Positions 52,202 through 61,374 are shown, numbered from the stretch's first letter. The stretch is 64,000 nucleotides of DNA from Streptomyces sp. CB02058 (GCF_001905505.1 NZ_LIPG01000003.1:744001-808000); one strand, 5' to 3'. The notes: a model not told the origin generated them from the sequence alone. Program-made: numbers and translations.

Positions 52202-52585
52202 GCCCGTACCCTAGACACCAGCCCCGGCCCGCCCTCCGGCGAGGTCCCGGACGTGCCTCGCGATGGTGCGGGCCGCGTCCCCACCCGTGCGGACTCCGCC
52301 GTGCCGGTCCGGTCCGTGGCCGCAGGGGAGTTGGTGCCGAGGGCCGGGATCGTCCCGCCGATCCTGCCGCCGGATGCGGGGGCGGTCTGCCGTACCGTCC
52401 CGGGCGCCGGCCGCCGGGCGCCCCCGAGCTACCGTTCGGTAGTCGTGTGAGCAGGTCGTGTGCGCCCTCGAAGGTGCCGGGAACCGGGGCCGGTTTTGTG
52501 TCATGGTGATCCTGATGGCGGTGCTTCAGGACGAGTTGTTCCCCGTGGTGCCGTGGTGTGAATGGGAGCCGAGTGGGAGATGAAC
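52202..52585. other. 384-base intergenic region with a palindrome
   Basis: No convincing gene is present between the SDR gene (-) and the small ORF upstream of the 153-residue protein (+). The only distinct element is the palindrome at 52429-52442. Weak ORFs here are arginine-rich shadows. Confidence 0.45.
52429..52442. promoter_or_regulatory. TetR-operator-like palindrome CTACCG-TT-CGGTAG
   Basis: Perfect 6-base arms around TT resemble operators of TetR-family repressors. It lies between the divergent SDR gene and the downstream gene and could control either. No TetR gene is visible in the window. Confidence 0.4.
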
Positions 52586-52705
52586 ATGGCGAACGCAGGC
52601 CAACCGGAGCCATACGTGGCTCACTCGCCGATCAGGAGCGGCTCCTCCGGTGCCCGGTCCGGCCCGAAGCCCGGAGCTTCGGCCTCCCAAGGGAATCGAT
52701 CATGA
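52586..52705 (+). CDS. Candidate 39-residue upstream ORF
   Basis: A short frame from ATG 52586 with GGGAG 6 bases upstream encodes a hydrophilic peptide beginning MANAGQPEPYVAHSP. It ends in an ATGA overlap with the next gene. That overlap suggests translational coupling or a leader function. No domain is recognisable, and it may be non-coding. Confidence 0.35.
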   Translation: MANAGQPEPYVAHSPIRSGSSGARSGPKPGASASQGNRS

Positions 52706-53163
52706 ACATCCCCTTCCTGGACAACTGGCGCAAGCGACAGGGCGGTACGCCTCCGGGCTCCCTCGCGGCCGCCGTCCGGACCGACCCCGACGGGGTCGCC
52801 GAGCTGTTCGCGGAGTGCGAGCTGCTGCGCTCGCGCGCGGGGCAACGGGGTCTCGAACTCGACGACAGCCCGGCCTCGTTGGCCGCACTCGACCAGCTGA
52901 CGCCGGTCTGGCGCGACGATCCCGAGGAGCTGCCCTGGGTGGGCAACGACGCGGGCCTGTACCTCGGCACCGTACTCGTGCGTACGGTCCCCGGCGCGGT
53001 CTGGGACATCCTGGCGGGTGGACAGCCCGTCGTGCGGCTGGCGTCGGGGCGCGAGATCGACGTGGTCGCCGCCGGCCTGGACTGGGCGATGTCCGGCAGC
53101 CCCGAGCTCTCCGAGATGTACGCGGAGTCGGCGGAGAGCGGGCCGGAGGCCAAAACGCGATAA
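52702..53163 (+). CDS. Hypothetical actinobacterial protein (DUF6278-like)
   Basis: The 153-residue protein begins MNIPFLDNWRKRQGG and is predicted globular. It resembles a conserved Streptomyces family of unknown function. I see no catalytic motif. It lies immediately upstream of the amino-acid uptake operon with a 102-base gap. Confidence 0.6.
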   Translation: MNIPFLDNWRKRQGGTPPGSLAAAVRTDPDGVAELFAECELLRSRAGQRGLELDDSPASLAALDQLTPVWRDDPEELPWVGNDAGLYLGTVLVRTVPGAVWDILAGGQPVVRLASGREIDVVAAGLDWAMSGSPELSEMYAESAESGPEAKTR

Positions 53164-53265
53164 ACAGCCTTATGCGCTGTTGGTGCGTGTCGGCTCCGAA
53201 GTGCGTGTTCGCCCTGGATAGTTTGCGCTGACCTCGACACAAGCGATAAGTGGGTAGGGCAGCGT
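53164..53265 (+). promoter_or_regulatory. Leader region of the amino-acid ABC operon
   Basis: This 102-base gap precedes the gluA-type gene. I cannot identify a convincing -35/-10 pair. The ribosome site TAGGGC lies about 5 bases before ATG 53266. Confidence 0.35.
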
Positions 53266-54009
53266 ATGGCCGTCGATCCGTTGATCGAGCTGCGGGACGT
53301 CAACAAGTACTTCGGGAAGTTGCACGTACTGCAGAACATCAATCTCACCGTCGGCCGCGGGGAGGTGGTCGTGGTCATCGGCCCCTCCGGATCGGGTAAG
53401 TCGACGCTCTGCCGGACCATCAACAGACTCGAGACGATCGAGTCCGGTCACATCGCCATCGACGGGAAGCCCCTCCCCGAGGAGGGGAAGGGACTCGCGG
53501 AGCTCCGGGCCGAAGTGGGCATGGTCTTCCAGTCGTTCAACCTCTTCGCCCACAAGACCGTGCTGGCGAACGTCTCGCTCGCCCAGCTCAAGGTCCGCAA
53601 GCGCAAGAAGGACGAGGCCGACCGGCGCTCCCGGGAGCTGCTGGAGCGGGTCGGGCTCGCCTCGCAGGCCGACAAGCTGCCCGCCCAGCTCTCCGGCGGC
53701 CAGCAGCAGCGCGTCGCGATCGCCCGCGCCCTCGCCATGGACCCCAAGGCGCTCCTGTTCGACGAGCCCACCTCCGCGCTCGACCCGGAGATGATCAACG
53801 AGGTCCTGGAGGTCATGCAGCAGCTCGCCCGCGAGGGCATGACCATGGTCGTCGTCACCCACGAGATGGGATTCGCCCGGTCCGCCGCCAACCGCGTGGT
53901 CTTCATGGCCGACGGCCGCATCGTCGAGGACCGCACCCCGGAGGACTTCTTCACCGCGCCGGAGAGCGACCGCGCCAAGGACTTCCTGTCCAAGATCCTC
54001 AAGCACTGA
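53266..54009 (+). CDS. gluA: Polar amino-acid (glutamate-type) ABC transporter ATPase
   Basis: The 247-residue ATPase has Walker [10 protein letters not shown], the signature LSGGQQQRV, Walker [12 protein letters not shown] and the switch His in VVTHEMGFA. This is the pattern of polar amino-acid uptake ATPases (GlnQ/GluA). It energises the downstream permeases. The order ATPase, binding protein and two permeases is that of gluABCD. Confidence 0.92.
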   Translation: MAVDPLIELRDVNKYFGKLHVLQNINLTVGRGEVVVVIGPSGSGKSTLCRTINRLETIESGHIAIDGKPLPEEGKGLAELRAEVGMVFQSFNLFAHKTVLANVSLAQLKVRKRKKDEADRRSRELLERVGLASQADKLPAQLSGGQQQRVAIARALAMDPKALLFDEPTSALDPEMINEVLEVMQQLAREGMTMVVVTHEMGFARSAANRVVFMADGRIVEDRTPEDFFTAPESDRAKDFLSKILKH

Positions 54010-54020
54010 CGGGGGGCACC

Positions 54021-54935
54021 GTGTTGCGTACGAGAAACATCGCGGCCGTGCTGGCCTGCCTCCTGATCGTGGCGCTCGCCGCCGGCTGCGGCAGGGAGGG
54101 CAGCCCACCGGTCAAGGGGCCGAAGGCCGGGGCGCTGCCCCAGTACACCGTCGACACCGGCTTCGAACTGCCGGAGTCCAAGACCTGGACGAAGGCGAGG
54201 AAGCGCGGCTACCTCGTCGTCGGAGCCAAGGAGGACCAGCCCTACCTCGGAGAGAAGGACCCGGCCACCGGGATCTACTCGGGCTTCGACATCGAGATCG
54301 CCCGCATGATGGCGGCCTCGCTCGGCTTCGAGCCGGACACGATCCGCTTCCGGACCATCGCCTCCGCCAACCGCGAGACGGCGCTCCAGAACGGGCAGAT
54401 CGACTACTACGTCGGCACCTACACGATCAACGACATGCGCAAGAAGCTCGTCGGCTTCGCCGGGCCGTACTACATGGCCGGCCAGGGCCTGCTGGTGCGC
54501 ACCGACGAGAACGACATCAAGGGCCCGCAGGACCTCGCCGGCAAGACCGTCTGCTCGGCCGCCGGGTCCACCCCCTACCAGCGCATCGCCGCGGACTTCC
54601 CCGAGGCGGACCTCGTCGCCTACGACACGTACTCGATCTGTGTCGACAACCTGCTGACCTTCCAGGTCGACGCCGTCACCACCGACGACGCCATCCTGCT
54701 GGGCTTCGCGGCCAAGGCGCCGGACGAGATGAAGGTGGTCGGCAAACCCTTCTCCGAGGAGCCGTACGGCATCGGCGTCCCGCGCAGTGACAACGCGCTG
54801 CGCTTCGCGCTCGACGACGCGCTGGAGGCCAACGAGAAGAACGGGAACTGGAAGAAGGCGTTCGAGGCGACCCTCGGGCTGTCCGGGGTGCCCGCGCCGA
54901 CACCCCCGCCCATCGACCGCTACCCGGCGACCTGA
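54021..54935 (+). CDS. gluB: Extracellular amino-acid-binding lipoprotein
   Basis: The 304-residue protein has a lipoprotein signal peptide with a lipobox-like LAAGCG, followed by a periplasmic-type solute-binding domain (VGAKEDQPYLGEKD, GFDIEIARMMAASLGF). It binds glutamate or a related amino acid for the ABC uptake system. GTG 54021 begins 11 bases after gluA. Confidence 0.9.
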   Translation: MLRTRNIAAVLACLLIVALAAGCGREGSPPVKGPKAGALPQYTVDTGFELPESKTWTKARKRGYLVVGAKEDQPYLGEKDPATGIYSGFDIEIARMMAASLGFEPDTIRFRTIASANRETALQNGQIDYYVGTYTINDMRKKLVGFAGPYYMAGQGLLVRTDENDIKGPQDLAGKTVCSAAGSTPYQRIAADFPEADLVAYDTYSICVDNLLTFQVDAVTTDDAILLGFAAKAPDEMKVVGKPFSEEPYGIGVPRSDNALRFALDDALEANEKNGNWKKAFEATLGLSGVPAPTPPPIDRYPAT

Positions 54936-54951
54936 GGGGCAGGCCACCACC

Positions 54952-55596
54952 ATGGATGTACTGACAGAGAACTGGTCGCTCTACGGCAAGGGCTTCCTCG
55001 GCACCGTCGAACTCACCGTGTACGCCTCCGTCCTGGCGCTGGTACTCGGGTTCGTGATGGCGTCCTTCCGGGTCGCGCCGGTCGGCTCGCTCCGGGTGAT
55101 CGGCACCGTCTGGGTGGCGGTGCTGCGCAACACCCCGCTGACACTGCTGTTCTTCGCCGTGCTGCTGGGACTGCCGCGCTTCGGCCTGGTCCTCCCCTTC
55201 CAGGTCTTCGCGGTGCTCGCCCTCGGCTGCTACACCTCGGCCTTCATCTGCGAGGCCCTGCGGTCCGGGATCAACACCGTGCCGACCGGACAGGGCGAGG
55301 CGGCCCGCAGTCTGGGAATGTCCTTCAACCAGACGCTCGGCAGCGTGGTGCTGCCGCAGGCCTTCCGGTCGGTGATCCCACCCGTGGGATCGACCCTGAT
55401 CGCGCTCGCGAAGAACTCCGCGATCGCCGGAGCCTTCAGCGTCACGGAGCTGCTCGGCACCTACAAGACGCTCAACGAACTCGGCTACAGCATCATCTGG
55501 TCCTTCGTCTGGATCGCTGTCGGATATCTGATCATCACCCTCGCCATCAGCGCCCTCTTCAACGTGTTGGAGAAGCGCTGGGGAGTCGCCCGATGA
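54952..55596 (+). CDS. gluC: Amino-acid ABC transporter permease 1
   Basis: The 214-residue membrane protein has about five helices and the EAA-type loop (EAARSLGMSFNQTLGSVVLPQAF) that contacts the ATPase. ATG 54952 lies 16 bases after the binding-protein stop. Confidence 0.9.
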   Translation: MDVLTENWSLYGKGFLGTVELTVYASVLALVLGFVMASFRVAPVGSLRVIGTVWVAVLRNTPLTLLFFAVLLGLPRFGLVLPFQVFAVLALGCYTSAFICEALRSGINTVPTGQGEAARSLGMSFNQTLGSVVLPQAFRSVIPPVGSTLIALAKNSAIAGAFSVTELLGTYKTLNELGYSIIWSFVWIAVGYLIITLAISALFNVLEKRWGVAR

Positions 55597-56462
55597 CCCA
55601 CTCCACCACCACCGCGACCGCGCTCTACGACATCCCCGGCCCGGTCACCCGCAAACGGCACTTCACCTACGGCGTCGTCTCGACGATCGCGATCCTCGCG
55701 CTGCTCGGCTGGATCATCTATCTGCTCTTCGACACCGGCCAGTTCACCAGCGCCAAGTGGACGCCCTTCACCTACGTGGGCATCCAGGAACTGCTGCTGA
55801 GAGGACTCGGCAACACCCTCAAGGCCTTCGCCTACGCGGCGGTGCTCTCCCTCGTGCTCGGGGCCGTGCTCGCCGTGGGGCGGCTCTCCGACCACAGGGC
55901 GGTGCGCTGGGTCTCGACCCTGCTGGTCGAGTTCTTCCGGGCGATGCCCGTGCTGGTGATGATCTTCTTCATCTTCGTCGCGCTCAAGGTCCAGCCGCTG
56001 CCCGCGCTGGTGGCCGGCCTGACCCTCTACAACGGCTCCGTGCTCGCCGAGGTCTTCCGCACGGGAATCAACTCGGTGGAGCGGGGCCAGCGGGAGGCGG
56101 CGTACGCGCTGGGCATGCGCAAGACGCAGGTCACCACCCATGTCCTGGCCCCTCAGGCGGTGCGGGCGATGCTGCCCACGATCATCAGCCAGCTGGTGGT
56201 GGCGCTCAAGGACACCTCGCTGGGCTATCTGATCACCTACGAGGAGTTCCTCCACGCGGGCAAGCTCATCGCGTCGAACCTCGACTACGATCTGCCGTTC
56301 ATCCCCGTGGTCATGGTGATCTCGCCCATCTACATCGGCATGTGCATGCTGCTCTCCTGGTTCGCCACCTGGGTGGCCAGACGGCAGCGGCGCAACCCGA
56401 AGACGGAGGGGACGGGCGTCGCCTCCGCCGAACCAGGACCGCTGCTGCCGGGCGTGCGCTAG
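55593..56462 (+). CDS. gluD: Amino-acid ABC transporter permease 2
   Basis: The 289-residue membrane protein has an N-terminal helix and the EAA-type loop (REAAYALGMRKTQVTTHVLAP). It overlaps gluC by 4 bases (ATGA) and completes the transporter. A hairpin straddles its stop codon. Confidence 0.9.
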   Translation: MTHSTTTATALYDIPGPVTRKRHFTYGVVSTIAILALLGWIIYLLFDTGQFTSAKWTPFTYVGIQELLLRGLGNTLKAFAYAAVLSLVLGAVLAVGRLSDHRAVRWVSTLLVEFFRAMPVLVMIFFIFVALKVQPLPALVAGLTLYNGSVLAEVFRTGINSVERGQREAAYALGMRKTQVTTHVLAPQAVRAMLPTIISQLVVALKDTSLGYLITYEEFLHAGKLIASNLDYDLPFIPVVMVISPIYIGMCMLLSWFATWVARRQRRNPKTEGTGVASAEPGPLLPGVR

Positions 56463-56490
56463 CCATCGGCCGGGTCCGTCCGGCAGCAGC
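56442..56490 (+). terminator. Possible hairpin spanning the gluD stop codon
   Basis: Bases 56442-56452 are a perfect 11-base inverted repeat of 56480-56490, with a 27-base loop containing the gluD stop codon (56460-56462). It could act as a terminator or 3'-end stabiliser. The long loop makes this uncertain. Confidence 0.35.
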
Positions 56491-56860
56491 CGGTGATCAC
56501 TTGCCGCACCGTGGGACCGGGACGCGATCCGTCCCGTACCCGGTGGGGGAGAAGGTCAGCTGCGCGCCGGGCGTCTCGCGGCCGGAGGAGGGCCGGCGAC
56601 GCCGGTCACCGGGCGACACACGGCCGGCCCGGGCGTCGTGGGCGTGGCGTGCGACTCCACACCTACGACGTCCTGGCCGGCCCCCGTGCGGCGAGCCGCC
56701 GGACCGTAGAGTTCCCCCGCGACCGGCGAACGACCGGACGCGCGGGGGGAGTTGTCATGCGCTACGCCGATGGGCCCGGTGCCCAGAGAGAAATACGGAT
56801 CGCCGGGGACCCCGCGCGGGTCTGGGCGAAGGAGCTGTGCGGGGTGCGCCACGACCTCGC
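56463..56860. other. 398-base gap between gluD and the ABC-2 permease gene
   Basis: Apart from the hairpin and a short SRPBCC-like fragment listed separately, no gene is supported. It joins the core region to the second biosynthetic locus. Confidence 0.4.
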
Positions 56861-56933
56861 TCAGCTGCGCAGGGTCCGGTCCAGGCGGCGGAACGCGAGC
56901 ACGAGGGCGAGGCCGCCCAGCACGAGGAGATAG
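56757..56933 (+). pseudogene. Truncated SRPBCC-like N-terminal fragment
   Basis: After a GGGGGGA ribosome site, ATG 56757 begins MRYADGPGAQREIRIAGDPA, followed by RVWAKEL. This resembles the N-terminus of SRPBCC (polyketide cyclase-like) proteins. After about 40 residues the frame becomes arginine-rich and runs antisense into the ABC-2 permease gene, so the domain is not completed. It may be a remnant cut by a rearrangement at the edge of the second locus. Confidence 0.45.
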
Positions 56934-57676
56934 GCGGCCGGGAGCAGCAGTTCGACGCCGAACCGGCCCAATGAGGGCTGCCGGATGAGCTCGATGCTCT
57001 GGTAGAGCGGCAGGCACTCCACCAGCAGCTGGACCGGACGGGGATACACCTCCAGGGGGTAGAAGGTGGTGGCGAACAGGAACATCGGCAGCATGGCCAA
57101 CTGGATGTACTGGAAGTCCTGCCAGTCCCGCAGGTAGGTCACCACGGCCAGGCCCAGCGCCGCGAAGGCGAACCCGACGAGGAGCGCGCCGGGCACCACC
57201 AGCAGCACCAGCGGACTGTGCACGAGGCCGAAGACGGTGACGGCCACGAGGAACCCGGCCGTCACCAGAGCACCGCGCATCAGAGCCCAGCAGACCTCGC
57301 CCAGTGCCACGCCGCGCACGGTCATCGGCGTGGTCAGGATCGACTCGTAGGTGTGGTTCGTCTTCAGCTTGTTGAACAGGTTGAACGTCGTCTCGTTCAT
57401 CGCGCCGTTCATCGCCGTGGTGGCGAGCAGGGCGGGAGCGACGAACTCCGCGTAGGGCACATCGGCGTCGGCGAGGCCCGGTACGTTGCCGACCAGCCCG
57501 CCGATGCCGACGCCGAAGGCGAGGAGATAGAGCACCGGCTCGAAGATCTCGGCCACGAGGAGCAGCCAGCTGTGCCGGTAGATCATCAGATTGCGCTCGA
57601 CCATCGCCAGGGCGCCCCGGGGGCGCAGGACCGGCGTGGGACGAGCGGAGACGTGCGGGCCCAGCACGGCCGACAT
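56861..57676 (-). CDS. ABC-2 type permease
   Basis: The 271-residue protein has six predicted membrane helices and the ABC-2 family region (LGLAVVTYLRDWQDFQYIQ, LFATTFYPLEVYPRPVQ). It lies 34 bases downstream of a second ABC-2 permease and, with the DrrA-like ATPase, would form an exporter. Confidence 0.88.
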   Translation of the reverse strand: MSAVLGPHVSARPTPVLRPRGALAMVERNLMIYRHSWLLLVAEIFEPVLYLLAFGVGIGGLVGNVPGLADADVPYAEFVAPALLATTAMNGAMNETTFNLFNKLKTNHTYESILTTPMTVRGVALGEVCWALMRGALVTAGFLVAVTVFGLVHSPLVLLVVPGALLVGFAFAALGLAVVTYLRDWQDFQYIQLAMLPMFLFATTFYPLEVYPRPVQLLVECLPLYQSIELIRQPSLGRFGVELLLPAAYLLVLGGLALVLAFRRLDRTLRS

Positions 57677-57710
57677 GGGATCCCTGCCTTTCAGGGGTGA
57701 GTGCTGGTGG

Positions 57711-58532
57711 TCATGAGTGCAGGTGCCGCTGGTAGGTGCGCCGCCCGAGCAGCAGACCGACGGCGGCCAGCACGGCCAGGTAGCCGACGTGGACGGCGGT
57801 GCCGGCGGTGGTGCCGGTGCCGAGCGCAGCCGTACGGCACAGCTCGACCCCGTGCCAGAGCGGTGTCGCCTGTACCACCGGCTGGAGCCAGCCGGGCAGT
57901 TGCGTCAGAGGGAAGAAGGTGCCGGAGAACATGAACATCGGCATCACGCCGAACCGTAGGACCGCGAGTACCGTCGGCTGGCGCTTCGCGGTCACCGCCC
58001 AGGCGGCGGACGGCGTGGCGAACGCGGCCCCGACCAGCAGGGTCGCGACCACCACGAGGGGGGCCCGCAGCGCGTCCACGGCGCCGAAGGCCGCCGCCAC
58101 CGCGGTGAAGGCCGTTGCGGAGAGCGCCACCTTGAAGATGTTGAACAGCAGGTGACCGTAGTAGATGTCGACGGGAGACATCGGTGTGGCAGTCGCCGCC
58201 CAGTAGTGCCCTTTGGACTGCACCGACTGGTGGACCGGGTGGGCCGAGTCGATGTAGGCGGTCTGCATGGCCGAGGCGGCGAGCAGGCCGGGAGTGAGGA
58301 AGGCCAGATAGGACAGGCCGCCCAGGTCGGCACTGTTGTTGTGGTTGACAAGGGTGCCCAGTCCCGCGCCGATCCCGGTCAGGAACAGCAGCGGGTTGGC
58401 CACGTTCAGCACCACGGTCCCGCGCCAGGTGCGGCGGTAGCGATGCAGCCAGTAGGCGAACTCGCGCAGGGCGGGCGGGACCGTGCGGGCACGACCGGGT
58501 GGGACGAGGGAGCGGGAGGCATGCGTGGTCAT
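57711..58532 (-). CDS. ABC-2 type permease
   Basis: The 273-residue protein has six predicted helices and the family signature FSGTFFPLTQLPGWLQP. It is related to the adjacent permease; the two may form a heterodimer. It is 49 bases downstream of the ATPase gene. Confidence 0.88.
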   Translation of the reverse strand: MTTHASRSLVPPGRARTVPPALREFAYWLHRYRRTWRGTVVLNVANPLLFLTGIGAGLGTLVNHNNSADLGGLSYLAFLTPGLLAASAMQTAYIDSAHPVHQSVQSKGHYWAATATPMSPVDIYYGHLLFNIFKVALSATAFTAVAAAFGAVDALRAPLVVVATLLVGAAFATPSAAWAVTAKRQPTVLAVLRFGVMPMFMFSGTFFPLTQLPGWLQPVVQATPLWHGVELCRTAALGTGTTAGTAVHVGYLAVLAAVGLLLGRRTYQRHLHS

Positions 58533-58581
58533 CGGTACTCTCCGTGGCGACGCCTGGATGGTGGGCGGGGGCGGCGACGCT

Positions 58582-59562
58582 TCAGTCGACGAGGCTGCGG
58601 CCCGTCAGAGTGAGGAAGACATCCTCCAGGCTCGCTCTGCGGGTCAGGGCGGTCAGCGGGACGATGCCGCGCGCGTGGGCGGCCGCCATGGTGGCCTCCC
58701 CTTCGTCGGTGTAGAGAAGGATGCGGTCGGGCAGTTCCTCGATCCGCTCCACCAGGCCCCGCGCCTTGTCGGTCATGGCCTCGCGCTCGCCCGGGCCGAA
58801 GCGCAGTTCGAGGACCTCCCGGGTGCAGTACCGCTCGATCAGTCCGCGCGGCGTGCCCTCGCTGACGATCAGACCGCCGTCCATCACCACGAGCCGGTCG
58901 CAGAGCTGCTCGGCCTCGTCCATGTAGTGGGTGGTGAGGATCAGCGTGATGCCGTCGTCCTTGAGCCGGAACAGGCGCTCCCAGAGCAGATGGCGTGCTT
59001 GCGGGTCGAGGCCGGTGGTGGGCTCGTCCAGCAGCACGATCTCGGGCTCGTTGATGAGTGCCCTGGCTATGGTCAGGCGTCGCCGCATGCCGCCGGACAG
59101 CGCCTCGACCCGCTCGTCCGCCTTGTCGGTCAGCCGTGCGAAGTCGAGGAGTTCCGCGGCGCGCCGCCGGATCTCGGCCTTCGGAAGCCCGAAGTAGCGC
59201 CCGTAGATCAACAGGTTCTCTCTGACCGTCAGTTCGACGTCGACGGTGTCGTCCTGCGGCACCACACCGATCCGAGCGCGAATCCGGGAGCCCTCGGTCC
59301 GTGCGTCGAGCCCGAGTACCTCGAGGCTGCCGCCGGTGGCCGGTGAGGTGCACGCGATCATGCGCATCGTCGAGGACTTCCCGGCGCCGTTGGCACCCAG
59401 GATCCCGAAGGCCTCCCCGGGCCGGACGTCGAAGTCGATGCCCGCGACCGCGGTGAACCCTTCGCCACGAGCTGCCTCGTAGCGCTTGCGCAGTCCCTTC
59501 GCGCGGATCAAGGGCGTCTGCCCCGGCACCGTGCTCCGCGCCTGCGTGGTGGTCTCAGTCAT
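58582..59562 (-). CDS. DrrA-like ABC transporter ATPase
   Basis: The 326-residue ATPase has Walker A GANGAGKSS, the signature LSGGMRRRL, Walker B VLLDEPTTGLD and the switch His in LTTHYMDEA. A C-terminal extension of about 90 residues is typical of daunorubicin-resistance DrrA-type proteins. It overlaps the condensation gene by 8 bases and drives the two permeases. It probably exports the product of the second locus. Confidence 0.92.
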   Translation of the reverse strand: MTETTTQARSTVPGQTPLIRAKGLRKRYEAARGEGFTAVAGIDFDVRPGEAFGILGANGAGKSSTMRMIACTSPATGGSLEVLGLDARTEGSRIRARIGVVPQDDTVDVELTVRENLLIYGRYFGLPKAEIRRRAAELLDFARLTDKADERVEALSGGMRRRLTIARALINEPEIVLLDEPTTGLDPQARHLLWERLFRLKDDGITLILTTHYMDEAEQLCDRLVVMDGGLIVSEGTPRGLIERYCTREVLELRFGPGEREAMTDKARGLVERIEELPDRILLYTDEGEATMAAAHARGIVPLTALTRRASLEDVFLTLTGRSLVD

Positions 59563-60973
59563 GGTGGGTTCCTTGCGGATGGCGTCGGAACCGGTCGACG
59601 AGTTCGCCCACCGGGGTGCCGGGGTGCTGGGCCGCCCGCACCATCAACAGCTCGAGCTCCCGCAGGAAGTCGGCGGCGGAGGCGGGCAGGAAGCGCGGGT
59701 CCGTGCAGAGAGTGAGTGCGCAGGACTCGCGCAGCCCGTCCAGGAAGAGGAAGAACTTGGCGCCGGACTGCCGTCCCTCGCTGTCCAGACGGGTCAGGCG
59801 GGTACGAGCCAAGGCCTCGTCCAGCTGGGCGGGCAGCTTCGATCCGTCGATCGAGGGCGGCGGGGCGTTGCGCTCCTCGGCGCTGAACCGGATGTCGTTG
59901 AAGAAGCAGTAGCCGCCGGGCTCGATGCCGCGCCGGCGGGCGATCTCCTCCAGCTGCTCCTCCATCTTCACCGGGCAGGCCTCGGCGTGCCGGTAGGCGT
60001 TCAACGCGGTGCGGGCGGCACGGGTGAGGAACTGCTCGGTGGTCTCGTCGGCGAGTTGCAGGCGGACGATCGCGTTCTGGTTGAAGGCCCCGACGAGCTC
60101 TTCGTCCTCGGGCTTGAAACGGGTCGACACGATGACCCGCAGCGCCGCCTCGGGCTCGGCGAGGTAGGAGGCCAGCAGCAGCGACGTCGAGCCGAGCAGT
60201 GCTGTGGCCGTGTTGCAGCGGGCGCGTTCGGCCAGTGCGTGGGCGGCCAGTGCCAGGGCGGGGGAGTCGATGTGCGCCCAGTCACGGTCGAGCTGCTGCG
60301 GCGTCGAGGTGGTCGCCAGCATGCTCGCGGGAACCGTGTTCGCCTGGCGGGCCCAGTAGTCCAGCGTGCGACTCTCGCGCCGGACGCCGGCCTCGGAGGT
60401 CTCGAACACGGCCCGGTCGACGGGTTGCCGGGAACGCTCACGCAGGCCCGCCGCGCCGTCCGGGCCCGCGGTGAGGGCACGCAGTTCGTCCATGACGATC
60501 TGGAAACTCCAGCCGTCGACCGCCAGGTGGCTCGCGGCGATCGCCACGACGGCCGGTGTACCCGCGCGTAATCCGATCGCCGCGCGCACCGGCAGTCCGG
60601 CGGCGTTGTCGAAAGCGCCTGCCCGGATTCGCTCGCCGAGCGGGACGACAGCCTCGGTCGGGTCACCCGGTCCGAGTTCGGCGAGCAGGAACTCGATCTC
60701 GCCGGAAGCCGCCACGTGCTGCACCAGGCCGCCGTCATGCTCGGCGTAGGTCGTCCGCAGCGACTCGTGCCGCTCCACGAGCAGCCGGACCATGTCGCAC
60801 ACCTGGGCCACGGTGGCGGAGCCGACCGGCGCCCAGCCGATCTGGTTCAGTGAGTCGTCGTCGGGCGGCAGCCAGCGGATCACCTCCCAGATGGCGCGCT
60901 GACCCCAGGTCATCGGCCCGGTACGGGGGTGGCCCGCGTGGAACCGCACGCGGGCGGTCGTTGGGTGTGTCAC
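59555..60973 (-). CDS. Stand-alone condensation-domain protein
   Basis: The 472-residue protein has the C-domain fold with the active-site motif S-H-L-A-V-D-G at 148-154. The first His of HHxxxDG is Ser but the catalytic second His149 and Gly are kept. No carrier or A domain is attached. It may join an aminoacyl or acyl adenylate-derived group to an amine in trans. GTG 60971-60973 was chosen because GGAAGAGGA lies just upstream. Codon 135 (60569-60571) is TTA, a rare leucine codon that makes translation depend on bldA tRNA in Streptomyces. It leads an operon with the DrrA-like exporter. Confidence 0.85.
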   Translation of the reverse strand: MTHPTTARVRFHAGHPRTGPMTWGQRAIWEVIRWLPPDDDSLNQIGWAPVGSATVAQVCDMVRLLVERHESLRTTYAEHDGGLVQHVAASGEIEFLLAELGPGDPTEAVVPLGERIRAGAFDNAAGLPVRAAIGLRAGTPAVVAIAASHLAVDGWSFQIVMDELRALTAGPDGAAGLRERSRQPVDRAVFETSEAGVRRESRTLDYWARQANTVPASMLATTSTPQQLDRDWAHIDSPALALAAHALAERARCNTATALLGSTSLLLASYLAEPEAALRVIVSTRFKPEDEELVGAFNQNAIVRLQLADETTEQFLTRAARTALNAYRHAEACPVKMEEQLEEIARRRGIEPGGYCFFNDIRFSAEERNAPPPSIDGSKLPAQLDEALARTRLTRLDSEGRQSGAKFFLFLDGLRESCALTLCTDPRFLPASAADFLRELELLMVRAAQHPGTPVGELVDRFRRHPQGTHHD

Positions 60974-61261
60974 CTGTCCTCTTCCCATTTGTCCTGCTCG
61001 CCGGAGCGTCCAGCCGTGAGCGGGCTCAAGAATGGCGCGGAACAGAGTCATTTCTCAACAGTCTTAGCTGAATTTTTTGACACATGAGTGGCACAGGATT
61101 GATGACCCTGGCAGCCCATGGAGGCCCTCGGTCCATTCGACGCTTATGTATGTGAGTTTTTGTCCCTGAATCTCCATGGTGATGCGTGCGTTACCGGAAG
61201 AGGACTGGTGCGGAGGATCGGCAAAATCCACTTTCCAACCATCTTGATTTTGCTACTTTCT

Positions 61262-61276
61262 ATGCATACTTTGCAT
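61262..61276. promoter_or_regulatory. Inverted repeat over the SagB-operon -10 box
   Basis: ATGCA TACTT TGCAT is a perfect palindrome with 5-base arms and a 5-base spacer. It overlaps the candidate -10 element and is a possible operator. Confidence 0.4.
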
Positions 61277-61302
61277 CCGTCTGGGCGCGGCGCAGGCTTC
61301 CG

Positions 61303-61332
61303 AGGCCGTACTCCAGGCCGTACTCCAGGCCG
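61303..61332 (+). repeat. 12-base tandem repeat in the 5' region of the SagB-like gene
   Basis: AGGCCGTACTCC occurs twice in direct tandem (61303-61314, 61315-61326), followed by a partial third copy (AGGCCG). It lies in the probable 5' untranslated region, about 45-70 bases before the start codon. Confidence 0.6.
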
Positions 61333-61374
61333 CACGCTGGGCTGCATCCCCAAGGAATCGAGGAGCAGATCACG

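Larger units (their letters stand above)
60974..61374. promoter_or_regulatory. 401-base divergent AT-rich control region
   Basis: This is the most AT-rich stretch in the window and separates the divergent condensation and SagB-like operons. A candidate + promoter is TTGATT (61244-61249), 17 bases, TACTTT (61267-61272). It overlaps a perfect inverted repeat ATGCA-N5-TGCAT (61262-61276). The - promoter is not clear. Confidence 0.55.
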
